From an uncultured Bacilli bacterium (lineage in GTDB: Bacteria > Bacillota_I > Bacilli_A > RF39 > UBA660), in NCBI GenBank assembly GCA_947627635.1, contig CANQWT010000004.1, forward strand, positions 1-44,040: 44,040 nucleotides of DNA, read 5' to 3'. Under the pieces are notes generated by a model. That model searched no databases. It was not told the origin of the DNA and was given only the letters and a program-made list of their open reading frames with translations. A program made the translations under genes and the position numbers. Position 1 is the first letter of the stretch, and each line of letters begins with the position of its first letter. Shown here in pieces: positions 1 through 7,936 of this stretch.

Positions 1-30
1 TTAGAAATTTCGTGTCTTTTTGTAGTGTCT

Positions 31-59
31 ATAATATCATAAAATTTTATTCTTGACAA
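31..59 (-). promoter_or_regulatory. sigma-A type promoter reading off the left edge
   Basis: On the minus strand TTGTCA (54-59) and TATTAT (31-36) are separated by exactly 17 bases, a good vegetative promoter. It points out of the window to the left, so an unseen gene probably begins there. A 16-base motif shared with the DUF378 upstream region lies just upstream, at 63-78. Confidence 0.5.
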
Positions 60-79
60 TTCTTAGAATGTCACAAATA

Positions 80-112
80 GAAAAATAAACACAAGAATTG
101 TGTGCTTATTTC
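80..112 (-). terminator. intrinsic terminator of the lipoprotein gene
   Basis: Reading minus, a stem of AAATAAGCACACAA with TTGTGTTTATTT (imperfect) closes on a TTC loop and runs into T residues, a few bases after the lipoprotein stop codon. Confidence 0.5.
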
Positions 113-130
113 AAACTTCATCTATCAAGA

Positions 131-1135
131 TTATTTCATAGTTGGAATAACACTAATAGACTCAGCTACTTCAACTAGTTCATCCTGATTTAATACATCA
201 CTTACTAAATAGTATTCCATTCCATTTGCTATCCAAGAAAGAGAATTCGTAGAAAGAGCTCCCACAGTATCCATAAATTGGAACGGTTCACCATAAGTTG
301 GTATTACTGTAAGTTCTTCTTCTTTGTTCACTGTTTCTTCAACTAAGAGAAATGGTTTTTCCCCTTCAAAGGTTAAAATTACTCTTTCTCCATCTGCTTT
401 TGTTACTCTATCCTCACCTGTTAGTTGTGTTCCCTCTGGAATTACAAGAGGATAAATTACATCTTCAATTACACTGGTTGTTCTTACTTCTTCCTCTTGA
501 CTTGTTGTTTTCATTGCATCTTCTAATGTAAAATAATCATCTTTAAATTTTGGCTTCCAGTCAATTTTAGAAAATTGCATAGTCATTAAAGGAATATTAT
601 TATCATCAAACACTTTGACTGTTTTTAAATTTAAATCTTTGTCAATAGTTACTTCCTGTTTTTTTAGTTTACGATTACTTGGATAATTTACATTACTTGT
701 TAAAACATAAGTATCTTTTTTCTCTTTAAAAGTCCTTTCTTTATCATTTTGTAAATCTTCTAAAATAGACTCTAATAGATAAATCTGTGAATTGTTGTAA
801 GGCCAGTCACTTTGAAATTTAAAACTTTTATTCAAAGATGGTGTTAAAACATAGACAGCTGTATCATTTTTTAAAATAATTTGTTCATGATTATTCGCAT
901 TATTTTTTAAACTAACTTTGTAATTATTATCTTTTTGATAAGATGTTATTACCGTATAATTGTATACATCATCATTGTTCACAATTTCTAGTTTTCCTTC
1001 TAATTGATAAGCTTTTGTTTTTGTGATTTTTGTATATAAATCTTTTAATAAATCTTCTTCACCATATTTTCCACATCCTGTAAGACAAATACAAGTAAGC
1101 AAGATAGCTGTTAAAAAAAGACAAATTTTTTTCAT
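131..1135 (-). CDS. LolA-fold lipoprotein (GerS-like?)
   Basis: Predicted secreted lipoprotein of 334 aa. Residues 1-21 form a type II signal peptide with lipobox LTGC, Cys21 being the lipidated residue. Residues about 25-210 alternate short polar beta strands (LEGKLEIV, YTVITSYQK, YKVSLKN, YVLTSNV, QEVTIDKDLNLKTVKVFDD), the pattern of the LolA/RseB/GerS fold. The remainder is a second beta-rich domain without a recognised family. RBS GAGGTG precedes the ATG. The gene stands alone, divergent from the DUF378 gene. A possible sigma-E promoter is seen upstream, which would fit a GerS-like role in sporulation or germination. That role is inference; the lipoprotein call is firm, the exact family is not. 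Confidence 0.7.
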   Translation of the reverse strand: MKKICLFLTAILLTCICLTGCGKYGEEDLLKDLYTKITKTKAYQLEGKLEIVNNDDVYNYTVITSYQKDNNYKVSLKNNANNHEQIILKNDTAVYVLTPSLNKSFKFQSDWPYNNSQIYLLESILEDLQNDKERTFKEKKDTYVLTSNVNYPSNRKLKKQEVTIDKDLNLKTVKVFDDNNIPLMTMQFSKIDWKPKFKDDYFTLEDAMKTTSQEEEVRTTSVIEDVIYPLVIPEGTQLTGEDRVTKADGERVILTFEGEKPFLLVEETVNKEEELTVIPTYGEPFQFMDTVGALSTNSLSWIANGMEYYLVSDVLNQDELVEVAESISVIPTMK

Positions 1136-1164
1136 TCTTTCACCTCTGTTTTTTTGTTCATTAA

Positions 1165-1193
1165 ACTATATGGTTTTATTTTTTGAAGTATTC
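1165..1193 (-). promoter_or_regulatory. possible sigma-E (sporulation) promoter
   Basis: On the minus strand GAATACT (1187-1193) and CATATAGT (1165-1172) lie 14 bases apart. This resembles the sigma-E -35/-10 pair (near ATATT, and CATAYANT) at its usual spacing. It is imperfect and a weak call made by eye. Confidence 0.3.
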
Positions 1194-1248
1194 ATGAATA
1201 ATTTAAAAAATTTGTGACATTCTAAAAATAAAAGTAAAGGAGGAGTTT

Positions 1249-1452
1249 ATGGAAATCATAAAAAAGATAGCACTTGTGCTTATTATCATTGGTGCATTAA
1301 ACTGGGCACTTGTAGGACTATTCAACTTAGATTTAGTTGCAACTATTTTTGGCAGTAGTGAAAATATGTTAGCTAGAATTGTCTATATTTTGATTGGTAT
1401 CTGTGGTCTTATTGCAATTCCAATCTTGTTTGATGACCTAGACAGAAAATAG
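1249..1452 (+). CDS. DUF378 family small membrane protein
   Basis: A 67-aa protein with two hydrophobic helices (about 5-28 and 42-60) around a short polar loop. The pattern LNWALVGLFNLDLV followed by ARIVYILIGICGL is typical of DUF378 (B. subtilis YuzA type), a family of small inner-membrane proteins of unknown function. A strong RBS, AAAGGAGG, sits six bases before the ATG. It is the only plus-strand gene in the first 7 kb and is monocistronic. The sequence ATTTGTGACATTCTAA just upstream (1210-1225) recurs exactly near position 63. Confidence 0.8.
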   Translation: MEIIKKIALVLIIIGALNWALVGLFNLDLVATIFGSSENMLARIVYILIGICGLIAIPILFDDLDRK

Positions 1453-1503
1453 AAGGTTTCTATATAGCCCTCTATTTTTTGTTTCACTTTAATACTTTAA
1501 AAC

Positions 1504-1530
1504 GAAAAAGAATGACCTTGGCCATTCTTT
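1504..1530 (-). terminator. intrinsic terminator after cdaR
   Basis: Reading minus, AGAATG and CATTCT form a stem around GCCAAGGT, followed by a T-run, immediately after the cdaR stop codon. Confidence 0.6.
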
Positions 1531-2892
1531 CTATTTGTTTCCAATTCGAATTTTAACTTTCTTCGTCTTGCTTGAGTAAGTTAATCTTACATCATCACCT
1601 GTCACCTTAACATCAACCTCAATTGGTTCAGTAGATGCTGCATAATCTTTTAAGTCAATTGTTGGGTGAATAGAAGAACTTTCAAGTCCATCTAAGATAT
1701 CCTTACTTCCTCGAACAACAACAGTAACTATACTATCTGCTTCACTAACTGCTGATACAACATAGCTTGGGTCTAGATTTTCAAAGACAATTGGAATATC
1801 TTTAAATTCTCTTGTAACTAATTCATCAACAGTCACTTTAATTGTAACAGTCTTCTCACTAATTTCTGTAATACCACTTGGTCTTTGAAGGGTTACAGTA
1901 AATTCTTTATCCTGACTAAGTCCTTTAACATCAATTTTAACAGGAATAGAATCTACCTGTGATAATGCTTCTTCACTACCATAAATCGTTACCGTATTAA
2001 CAGAAGAGCTTAAAGATTTAATTGCTTTTCCAAGAGCTAAGTCACCTGTTGGAACAATTTTAAGTGGTACTTCCTTACTTGGTGATGTAATCGTTATTTT
2101 CGCTTTTACTGTTTTTGGAACAATTTCTACATTCATCACTTTTCCGTTTGTATCATAAGCAACTAACTGAACATTTTTAAGGGTCATCTCACCTGCTTGT
2201 GGATTTGAGAAATCATCAACATCAATGAGTGCTTTAACAGAAGCAACTTTATCAAGTTTATACTCTGCACCCTTAACAATAACTTCATTTCTATCAAGTT
2301 CTACAGATTCAATATTCAATTTTGTATCTAAATTATCTTTATGTAAAATATCATACGTTAGTGTTTTTGTTTGTGACACTTTCTCGTAAATTGTAACTGT
2401 AACTTCACTTGGGTCTAGCCGATAATCCAATGATTTTAGTCGTTGTGAATATTTAAGAGCAACTTTATGAGTTCCTGGTTTTAACCCTGTAAGGTCTACT
2501 GTTACACCTTTTGCTGGAGACTGTTTTGCTAAAAAGATATGTCTTTTTTGTCCAACTAAAGTAATATCTACTGTTTTAGGTAAGCCCTCTACTACATATG
2601 CTTCCTCATTATAAGTTGCACTAACTGGTTGGTCATAAAACATTTCAGCATATTGGTCAATTAAAGTATTGCCTTCTTGGTCAAGCTTAATAAATACCAC
2701 AAAAGCAAGTAGTAAAGATATAACAATAAGTGTCTGTTTCTTGCCAATAAAGCGTTCAAAACCTCGACTATTATCTTTAAATACATTACTAATTTTTAAA
2801 ATCAATTTCGTAATTGGAGTGATGAGCCATTTATCAAAGAATAGACCAATATGACGAAATAAATTTTTGATACTTTTAATTATTTTCTTCAT
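1531..2892 (-). CDS. cdaR: YbbR-domain regulator of c-di-AMP synthesis (CdaR)
   Basis: A 453-aa protein with a cationic, amphipathic N-terminus (about 1-50), one transmembrane helix (about 54-70) and a long extracytoplasmic beta-rich region. That region carries several YbbR repeats, each with a VDLTGLKPG- or IDVKGLSQD-like strand followed by P-S/TEVTVTI-type segments, about four in all (75-445). CdaR binds the membrane cyclase CdaA and modulates c-di-AMP output in Bacillota. The start overlaps the 3' end of cdaA by 17 bases, so the two are co-transcribed and probably translationally coupled. The N-terminal extension before the membrane helix is longer than usual. glmM, normally third in this operon, is not here. 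Confidence 0.9.
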   Translation of the reverse strand: MKKIIKSIKNLFRHIGLFFDKWLITPITKLILKISNVFKDNSRGFERFIGKKQTLIVISLLLAFVVFIKLDQEGNTLIDQYAEMFYDQPVSATYNEEAYVVEGLPKTVDITLVGQKRHIFLAKQSPAKGVTVDLTGLKPGTHKVALKYSQRLKSLDYRLDPSEVTVTIYEKVSQTKTLTYDILHKDNLDTKLNIESVELDRNEVIVKGAEYKLDKVASVKALIDVDDFSNPQAGEMTLKNVQLVAYDTNGKVMNVEIVPKTVKAKITITSPSKEVPLKIVPTGDLALGKAIKSLSSSVNTVTIYGSEEALSQVDSIPVKIDVKGLSQDKEFTVTLQRPSGITEISEKTVTIKVTVDELVTREFKDIPIVFENLDPSYVVSAVSEADSIVTVVVRGSKDILDGLESSSIHPTIDLKDYAASTEPIEVDVKVTGDDVRLTYSSKTKKVKIRIGNK

Positions 2893-3709
2893 ATATCTCT
2901 TCCTCTTCTATCTCTATTTCATCTAAATCCATATCTTGTTTAGGTTTTAGCTCATCAATTAACATCATACGAACATCATCAATGGTTAAGTTTGAGAATA
3001 ATTCTCCTTTAACAGCAATAGAAAGTCTTCCTGTTTCTTCTGATACAACTAGAGCAATTGCATCTGTTTCTTCAGCAATACCTAAAGCTGCACGATGCCT
3101 TGTACCAAGACGTTTAGCAAGTTTGCCATTACTACTTGTTGGGAATACTGCACAAGCACAAGTTACTCTATCTCCTTGAATAATGACACCACCATCATGA
3201 AGTGGATTATTAGGGAAGAAAATAGATACTAACAAGTCACTTGATAAATCTCCATAAATTTTACGAGCTTTATCAATATAGTTTCCTAAGCTAATGTCTC
3301 TTTCAAGGACAATTAAAGCTCCTATTCTTTGTTTTCTTAAACGCTCTGCAGCTTGAACAATTTCATAAACTAGACGTTCTCTTTCATCGACTGTCAAAAC
3401 TTTATGTCTTCCTAAAAGTTGACTTCTACCAAGTTGCTCTAAAATATTTCTAATTTCAGGCTGAAAGATAATGATGAGTGCAAGAGGCCCCCACATAATA
3501 ACATATTCTAGTAAAACTCCTACTGTAGTAAATCCAAAGAAATCACTAGCTAACTTTAAAATAACAATGATAAGAACTCCTTTGAAAAGAAGCGTTAGTT
3601 TTACATTGTTTCGAATATTTTTTAAGATAATATAAATGAGCATCCATACGATTGAGATATCAATGATTTTCTTCACAATCGACAAGACTGTATCCATGTT
3701 AATAAGCAT
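2876..3709 (-). CDS. cdaA: diadenylate cyclase CdaA
   Basis: Membrane-bound cyclase that makes c-di-AMP from two ATP. The 277-aa protein has three N-terminal transmembrane helices (about 10-90) and then the DisA_N cyclase domain (about 100-245). The domain shows the DGx motif as LHDGGVII (DGG where DGA is usual) and the GTRHRAALGI nucleotide-binding motif, plus ALVVSEETGRLS. RBS AAGGAG lies seven bases before the ATG. The acidic tail overlaps cdaR. c-di-AMP governs potassium and osmolyte transport and wall homeostasis in these bacteria. The Ala-to-Gly change beside the catalytic Asp is conservative and does not by itself suggest loss of activity. Confidence 0.93.
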   Translation of the reverse strand: MLINMDTVLSIVKKIIDISIVWMLIYIILKNIRNNVKLTLLFKGVLIIVILKLASDFFGFTTVGVLLEYVIMWGPLALIIIFQPEIRNILEQLGRSQLLGRHKVLTVDERERLVYEIVQAAERLRKQRIGALIVLERDISLGNYIDKARKIYGDLSSDLLVSIFFPNNPLHDGGVIIQGDRVTCACAVFPTSSNGKLAKRLGTRHRAALGIAEETDAIALVVSEETGRLSIAVKGELFSNLTIDDVRMMLIDELKPKQDMDLDEIEIEEEEIYEENN

Positions 3710-3773
3710 ATTTGAACTCCTTCCATTTTCGGCATCTTTTTAAGTATACTATTTTTTCTTGTATCTTTCAAGG

Positions 3774-4559
3774 TTACTTTTGTTCGGGAACCTGCTGTGG
3801 TGTTGGGATTTTGACAACAGGAATTGGTACAACACCTGTTGCAGGAATAGCTGTTTGTACTGGTTCCTGTGGAACAGGTTGTGCTACTACTGGAGTTTGA
3901 GTTGCTACTGGGGTTTGTACTGGCGTAACTGGAATTGGAGTTGCTGGACTAGGTGTAGGAGTTACTGGTGCTGGTTGTTGTATTGGAGCAACGGGTGTAG
4001 GAATAGGAGTTGGGGCTATTGTAGGCTCAGCGGCTGGTACAACTGGAGTTGCTATACTTGTAGGACTAGTTAGAGCGCTTACTGTTGGAATGGCTGGTGT
4101 TGTTACTGGGGTTACTTCTTCTACAACAGGTGTTGCTAATGGCACTTGAGTTACTTCAGAAACAGGAGTTATAATGCCTTCTTGAACAGGAACTTGAGCA
4201 ACTGAAGTGGCTGGAATGGCTGAAACAGTAGAAACTGGTGTAGAAGTATCAGGAATTGGGGTTGCTAAAGGTTCAAGTGGAACGGTTGATACTTGTTCTG
4301 CTACTGGAGTTTGTACTTGTTGCTGAGGTGTAGGAACTACAGGTGCTACTTCTGGAGCTACTTCCTGAACAGTTTGTCCTTGAGATGCATTTACATCACT
4401 GCTTGCTTCTGCATATTTTCCTTTTTCCTTTTTATCTTTAATCTTTCTTTCTGCTAAATAACCGATACATGCGAAAAGTAAAATAACGCAAAGTACTACG
4501 GTTGCAATATATAAAGGTCCATCTAGAGTATCTCTAAAAAAATAAATAATTCCTTCCAT
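3774..4559 (-). CDS. proline/threonine/valine-rich single-pass membrane protein, unknown function
   Basis: A 261-aa protein with one transmembrane helix (about 16-36), a short basic segment ERKIKDKKEKGK, and about 190 residues of low-complexity sequence made of P, T, V, A, Q (TPVVEEVTPV, PIPTPVAPIQQP and similar). Cys is absent from the tail and charge is low. The helix is preceded by few charges and followed by a Lys/Arg cluster, suggesting the tail may be cytoplasmic, though this is uncertain. No family is recognised. It follows the amidotransferase-like gene and precedes cdaA on the same strand, separated from cdaA by about 65 bases. The repetitive codons make the region prone to length changes. 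Confidence 0.6.
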   Translation of the reverse strand: MEGIIYFFRDTLDGPLYIATVVLCVILLFACIGYLAERKIKDKKEKGKYAEASSDVNASQGQTVQEVAPEVAPVVPTPQQQVQTPVAEQVSTVPLEPLATPIPDTSTPVSTVSAIPATSVAQVPVQEGIITPVSEVTQVPLATPVVEEVTPVTTPAIPTVSALTSPTSIATPVVPAAEPTIAPTPIPTPVAPIQQPAPVTPTPSPATPIPVTPVQTPVATQTPVVAQPVPQEPVQTAIPATGVVPIPVVKIPTPQQVPEQK

Positions 4560-4640
4560 CTTTTCACCCTCTATTCTCTATATAATATCATATCATTTCA
4601 ACAGTTATAATTCAAGGTCGTTTTTCTTTAAAACGATGAC

Positions 4641-5351
4641 TTATTTTTTATTTTGATACTTTTTAGCTGCTTCTATAAATCCTTCTAAAATACGATTTGC
4701 ACTTTTATCATAATCTAACATATCTTCAGGATGCCAAGCTACACCTAAGACAAAAGATTTATTTGGATTTTCTATGGCTTCGATGATACCGTCTTCACTA
4801 ATTGCTGATACAACTAAATTTTTAACTTTACTAACATGATAACTATGTCTACTATTTACTTTTATTTTAGTTTTATCCACAAGAGTTGTTAATAAAGTGT
4901 TTTCTTTTAGATAAACAGAATGAACATACTGTTGATTTTTTTGACAATGATTAAGGCCTGTTTGAATACGACTAAGGTTTTCATCTTCTAAGCCTTTTAT
5001 TCCACAGTCTACTTTAGCCATCATTTGCATTCCTAAACATATTCCTAGAATAGGCATATTTAAAGCTAGGGCTTCTTGATAGTAAAGTTCATCAAATAAA
5101 TACCAGTTTGTTCCACCTTGTAAAAGTAGTCCATCACATAATGATAAGGCTTCCCTTATACCTTCTCGTTCCTTTTTTGTGAGTTTCGCTTCACTTTCCT
5201 GTGGATAACTTATCTTTTTAGGAGAAAGTAAAAGAATAGGAATACCTCCTTTTCTTAAAATAGATTTTCGAATTGCTTCCCAAATACAAGTTGTATTTAA
5301 ATCATCTACGGTCTTTTCTATTCTTCCAAGAACTCCAATAATTGGTTTCAT
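4641..5351 (-). CDS. class I glutamine amidotransferase-like hydrolase (peptidase C26 / PuuD-like)
   Basis: A 236-aa protein of the gamma-glutamyl-GABA hydrolase type. It shows PIIGVLG at the N-terminus, the oxyanion stretch GLLLQGG (about 74-80), the nucleophile elbow GICLGMQ with Cys near residue 104, and the catalytic His in GVAWHPED near residue 207, followed by an acidic residue. Members cleave gamma-glutamyl bonds of small gamma-glutamyl compounds; the substrate here cannot be read from sequence. RBS GGAGGG lies five bases before the ATG. All catalytic positions look intact. Its neighbours give no pathway context. Confidence 0.85.
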   Translation of the reverse strand: MKPIIGVLGRIEKTVDDLNTTCIWEAIRKSILRKGGIPILLLSPKKISYPQESEAKLTKKEREGIREALSLCDGLLLQGGTNWYLFDELYYQEALALNMPILGICLGMQMMAKVDCGIKGLEDENLSRIQTGLNHCQKNQQYVHSVYLKENTLLTTLVDKTKIKVNSRHSYHVSKVKNLVVSAISEDGIIEAIENPNKSFVLGVAWHPEDMLDYDKSANRILEGFIEAAKKYQNKK

Positions 5352-5452
5352 TTTATCCCTCCATTTCTTTTATATTCTATGGAGGTGCCAAATTTTCGAA
5401 TTCCTTCAAAGATATACCAATTTTTTCTCTAATTGATAATTTTTTATCAAAA

Positions 5453-6460
5453 CTATTTTTTATTTTCTTCTAAATATTTTTGATATAATTCATCCATTGA
5501 TGATATATATTCTTTATCTTGTTTAATTCTAAATTTTTCATATTCTTCATTAGCTTTTTCTAAAGCCTGTTTATGTGAGATACTTCCAGCGTTTAATAAA
5601 ATTTCTTTTTTTCGAAATTTCAATAAATCGTCCACAACATCTATCCATTTTTGCATGGTCATTAGATTATGTTCATTTGCCATATCTTCAGCATAGTCTA
5701 AAAATAAAGTTGTCAAACTTTCTAATTTTTTGATTTCTTGTTCGTTTAAATAATTTTTAGCAATACCTATATCATATTTCATGATTTTACCATTTGGAGA
5801 ATGCTTCCAATTAGTAAGCCCAAGATGTTCTTGATTAGCGTCTACTCTTTCATATATAAGCTCTGCTGCGGTATGACCAGATATAGCATAATGAAGTTTA
5901 TTTTGAACAATTTTAAAAAATGTATATGCTTCTTCAGCTTCTTTATTATAATCAATACTTGTGCTTTCAAATAAATCGGTAATTTTTTGATAAAGTCTTC
6001 GTTCACTTAAACGAATTTCCTTAATAGTCTCAAGTAATTCGTCGTAATAGTCTTTCCCAAATTTAGGACCATTTTTCATTCTTTCTACATCTATTTTAAA
6101 ACCTTTAATAATATAATCTTTTAAAACATTCGTAGCCCATATCCTAAATTGTGTTGCTTTTTTAGAGTTTACTCGGTACCCAACAGCAATAATAGCATCT
6201 AAATTATAAAATTCTATATTTCTTTTGACACTACGATTACCTTCTTTTTGAACAACCGAGAAAACCTCGGTTGTTGTATTTTTATCCAACTCTTTATCTA
6301 AAAAAATATTTTTTAAATGCAATCCTATATTATCTTTAGAACAGTCAAATAATTCAGCCATACTTTTTTGAGTGAGCCATATCGTTTCATTTCTTAGAAC
6401 TACATCTATATTTACATTTCCATCTTCAGTTTTGTATAAAACAATATTACTTTCTTGCAT
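5453..6460 (-). CDS. RhuM family protein
   Basis: A 335-aa protein that begins with the RhuM signature: a short beta segment (NIVLYKTEDG), then WLTQKSMAELFDCSKDNI, FYNLDAIIAVGYRVNSKKAT and FRIWATNVLKDYIIKGF. This N-terminal part (about 1-125) resembles the DNA-binding Bro/KilA-like domains of phage antirepressors. The rest is helical and charged, ending in a likely coiled coil (about 290-335). RhuM genes are scattered in genomic islands and prophage remnants; their biochemical role is unknown despite the virulence label from Salmonella. Its position near a tRNA gene and an orphan unknown gene fits acquired DNA. Confidence 0.85.
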   Translation of the reverse strand: MQESNIVLYKTEDGNVNIDVVLRNETIWLTQKSMAELFDCSKDNIGLHLKNIFLDKELDKNTTTEVFSVVQKEGNRSVKRNIEFYNLDAIIAVGYRVNSKKATQFRIWATNVLKDYIIKGFKIDVERMKNGPKFGKDYYDELLETIKEIRLSERRLYQKITDLFESTSIDYNKEAEEAYTFFKIVQNKLHYAISGHTAAELIYERVDANQEHLGLTNWKHSPNGKIMKYDIGIAKNYLNEQEIKKLESLTTLFLDYAEDMANEHNLMTMQKWIDVVDDLLKFRKKEILLNAGSISHKQALEKANEEYEKFRIKQDKEYISSMDELYQKYLEENKK

Positions 6461-6654
6461 GTTAACCTATCATTCCTTTCACTTTGTTCAAGGTACACAT
6501 AGTCATGAAAATAATTATTTTTCAGACTAACCTCCTTGATAGTCTTATTATACAAAAAAGAACATTTGTTTGACAATATATTTTTTGATTTTTTTATTAT
6601 TTATGTAGATATCTAAAACAGCAAAACAAGTTTTATTGTTCAATAAAAAAGCCC

Positions 6655-6730
6655 ATAACATCACATTATGAACCTATATTCTTAAATCGCAAAGGTACGA
6701 CTTTTAACCTTTACAGCACGAGTGTAGAGA
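6655..6730 (-). terminator. hairpins and weak terminator downstream of the 125-aa gene
   Basis: After the stop of the upstream gene, the minus strand holds a 6-bp hairpin AAAGGT/ACCTTT and then CATAA/TTATG followed by GGGC and six T. The last element can act as an intrinsic terminator. Why the 3' region is structured twice is unclear; a small RNA is possible but unsupported. Confidence 0.3.
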
Positions 6731-7108
6731 TTATATACAACTTTTTTGTAATTGTTTATTCTTATTACTTCCTACAGTTAAACCTTGCTCTATATCTTTA
6801 ATATTAGTAAGTTCAATAAATATTAAATCATTTATAGCATCTAATGAATTCCCAGTAAAATAACTTGATTTAAAAATAGATTTTTTGGGAAAATAATCGC
6901 TTTGTTTTGCTAATACAGGAATACTCTCACTTTCACATTGAATAACAATATATAATCCTTCAGATGTTAATTGACCTGATATTGTATCTTGATTATCATA
7001 GTTTTTTTCAGTACAAATTCCATATATTGATTGATTTTCATCTATAACTATGTTTCCTTTATATTCATTTCTACCTTGATTTATTATTCTAATATTATAA
7101 AATTCCAT
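6731..7108 (-). CDS. hypothetical protein, unknown function
   Basis: A 125-aa acidic protein without signal peptide or membrane helix. It is mainly beta by pattern (YNIRIINQGRNEYKGNIVI, GLYIVIQCESESI), and the Cys residues are not arranged as a metal site. No family is recognised. An RBS-like AGAAGGGA precedes the ATG. It lies between the RhuM gene and tRNA-Thr in an otherwise gene-poor, very AT-rich stretch, which suggests an accessory gene. Confidence 0.55.
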   Translation of the reverse strand: MEFYNIRIINQGRNEYKGNIVIDENQSIYGICTEKNYDNQDTISGQLTSEGLYIVIQCESESIPVLAKQSDYFPKKSIFKSSYFTGNSLDAINDLIFIELTNIKDIEQGLTVGSNKNKQLQKSCI

Positions 7109-7253
7109 ACTAAATTCCCTTCTTCTATATCATATTTTCAAAAAAATACTATATTTACCAAAATAATTAACCATCTAGGTATTTTAATTATCAAAGTAAC
7201 CTAGTAGTCATCTTTTTATATTAAGTTCGAAATAGTTCGAACAGATTTTTCAA

Positions 7254-7329
<76 letters not shown>

Positions 7330-7447
7330 ATAACTAACGATTATATTATAACAAAACAAATTTAAGAATACAACTTTACTCGAATATTTTTAATGCCAGA
7401 ATAAATCAAAGCAATATACATACACTAACAATAGAAAGGAAGAAAAT

Positions 7448-7903
7448 ATGAAAAAAATTATTCAGCCGTTATTTTACTTATTTTTACCTATTATTCTAGG
7501 TTCAATTGTAGGATTTTTAATTTCAGGAAGCATTGATTACTCTTCTATAAACAAGCCTTTTTTAACTCCACCTAAAATCTTTTTTCCAATTGCTTGGTCA
7601 ATCATTTATCTTTTAATGGGACTTTCTTACTTTTTATTTCGTAAAGAATATCCAAACAATACAAAAATATCTATTGTTTACTATCTACAATTTTTTGTAA
7701 ATCTTCTCTGGTCTATTATCTTCTTTGTTTGGAAATGGAGATTTTTCTCAATTCTTTGGATTTTACTTTTAGACCTTTTAGTAATTTATCTAATGTATTT
7801 GTTTTTCTATAAGAAAAAAATTTCTTGTTACCTAAACCTACTTTATTTATTATGGATACTATTCGCAACTTATTTAACCATTGGAATTTATATTTTAAAC
7901 TAA
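7448..7903 (+). CDS. TspO/MBR family protein
   Basis: A 151-aa membrane protein with five hydrophobic helices, as expected for TspO/MBR. The family marks are visible: a proline-containing loop (KPFLTPPKIFFPIAWSIIY) after helix 1, and WSIIYLLMGLSYFLF, LQFFVNLLWSIIFF and WKWRFFSILWILLLDL. TspO proteins bind porphyrins and other hydrophobic ligands; the physiological role in Bacillota is unsettled. RBS AGAAAGGAAG precedes the ATG. It is monocistronic, flanked by a tRNA gene and a terminator. Confidence 0.9.
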   Translation: MKKIIQPLFYLFLPIILGSIVGFLISGSIDYSSINKPFLTPPKIFFPIAWSIIYLLMGLSYFLFRKEYPNNTKISIVYYLQFFVNLLWSIIFFVWKWRFFSILWILLLDLLVIYLMYLFFYKKKISCYLNLLYLLWILFATYLTIGIYILN

Positions 7904-7927
7904 AACGACCTATTTGGTCGTTTTAAT
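7901..7927. terminator. bidirectional terminator
   Basis: AAAACGACC and GGTCGTTTT pair around a TATTT loop, with A-run on one side and T-run on the other. The hairpin separates the convergent tspO-like and LysM genes. Confidence 0.75.
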
Positions 7928-7936
7928 ATATCTAGC

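Noticed and set aside
3712-4073. Plus-strand frames opposite the proline-rich gene, rich in Trp/Cys/Gly
   Set aside because: They are the antisense of Pro/Thr/Val codons and have no ribosome site.
6655-6730. A structured small RNA or antitoxin RNA downstream of the 125-aa gene
   Set aside because: Hairpins are short, occur once and no separate promoter is seen; a weak terminator is enough to explain them.
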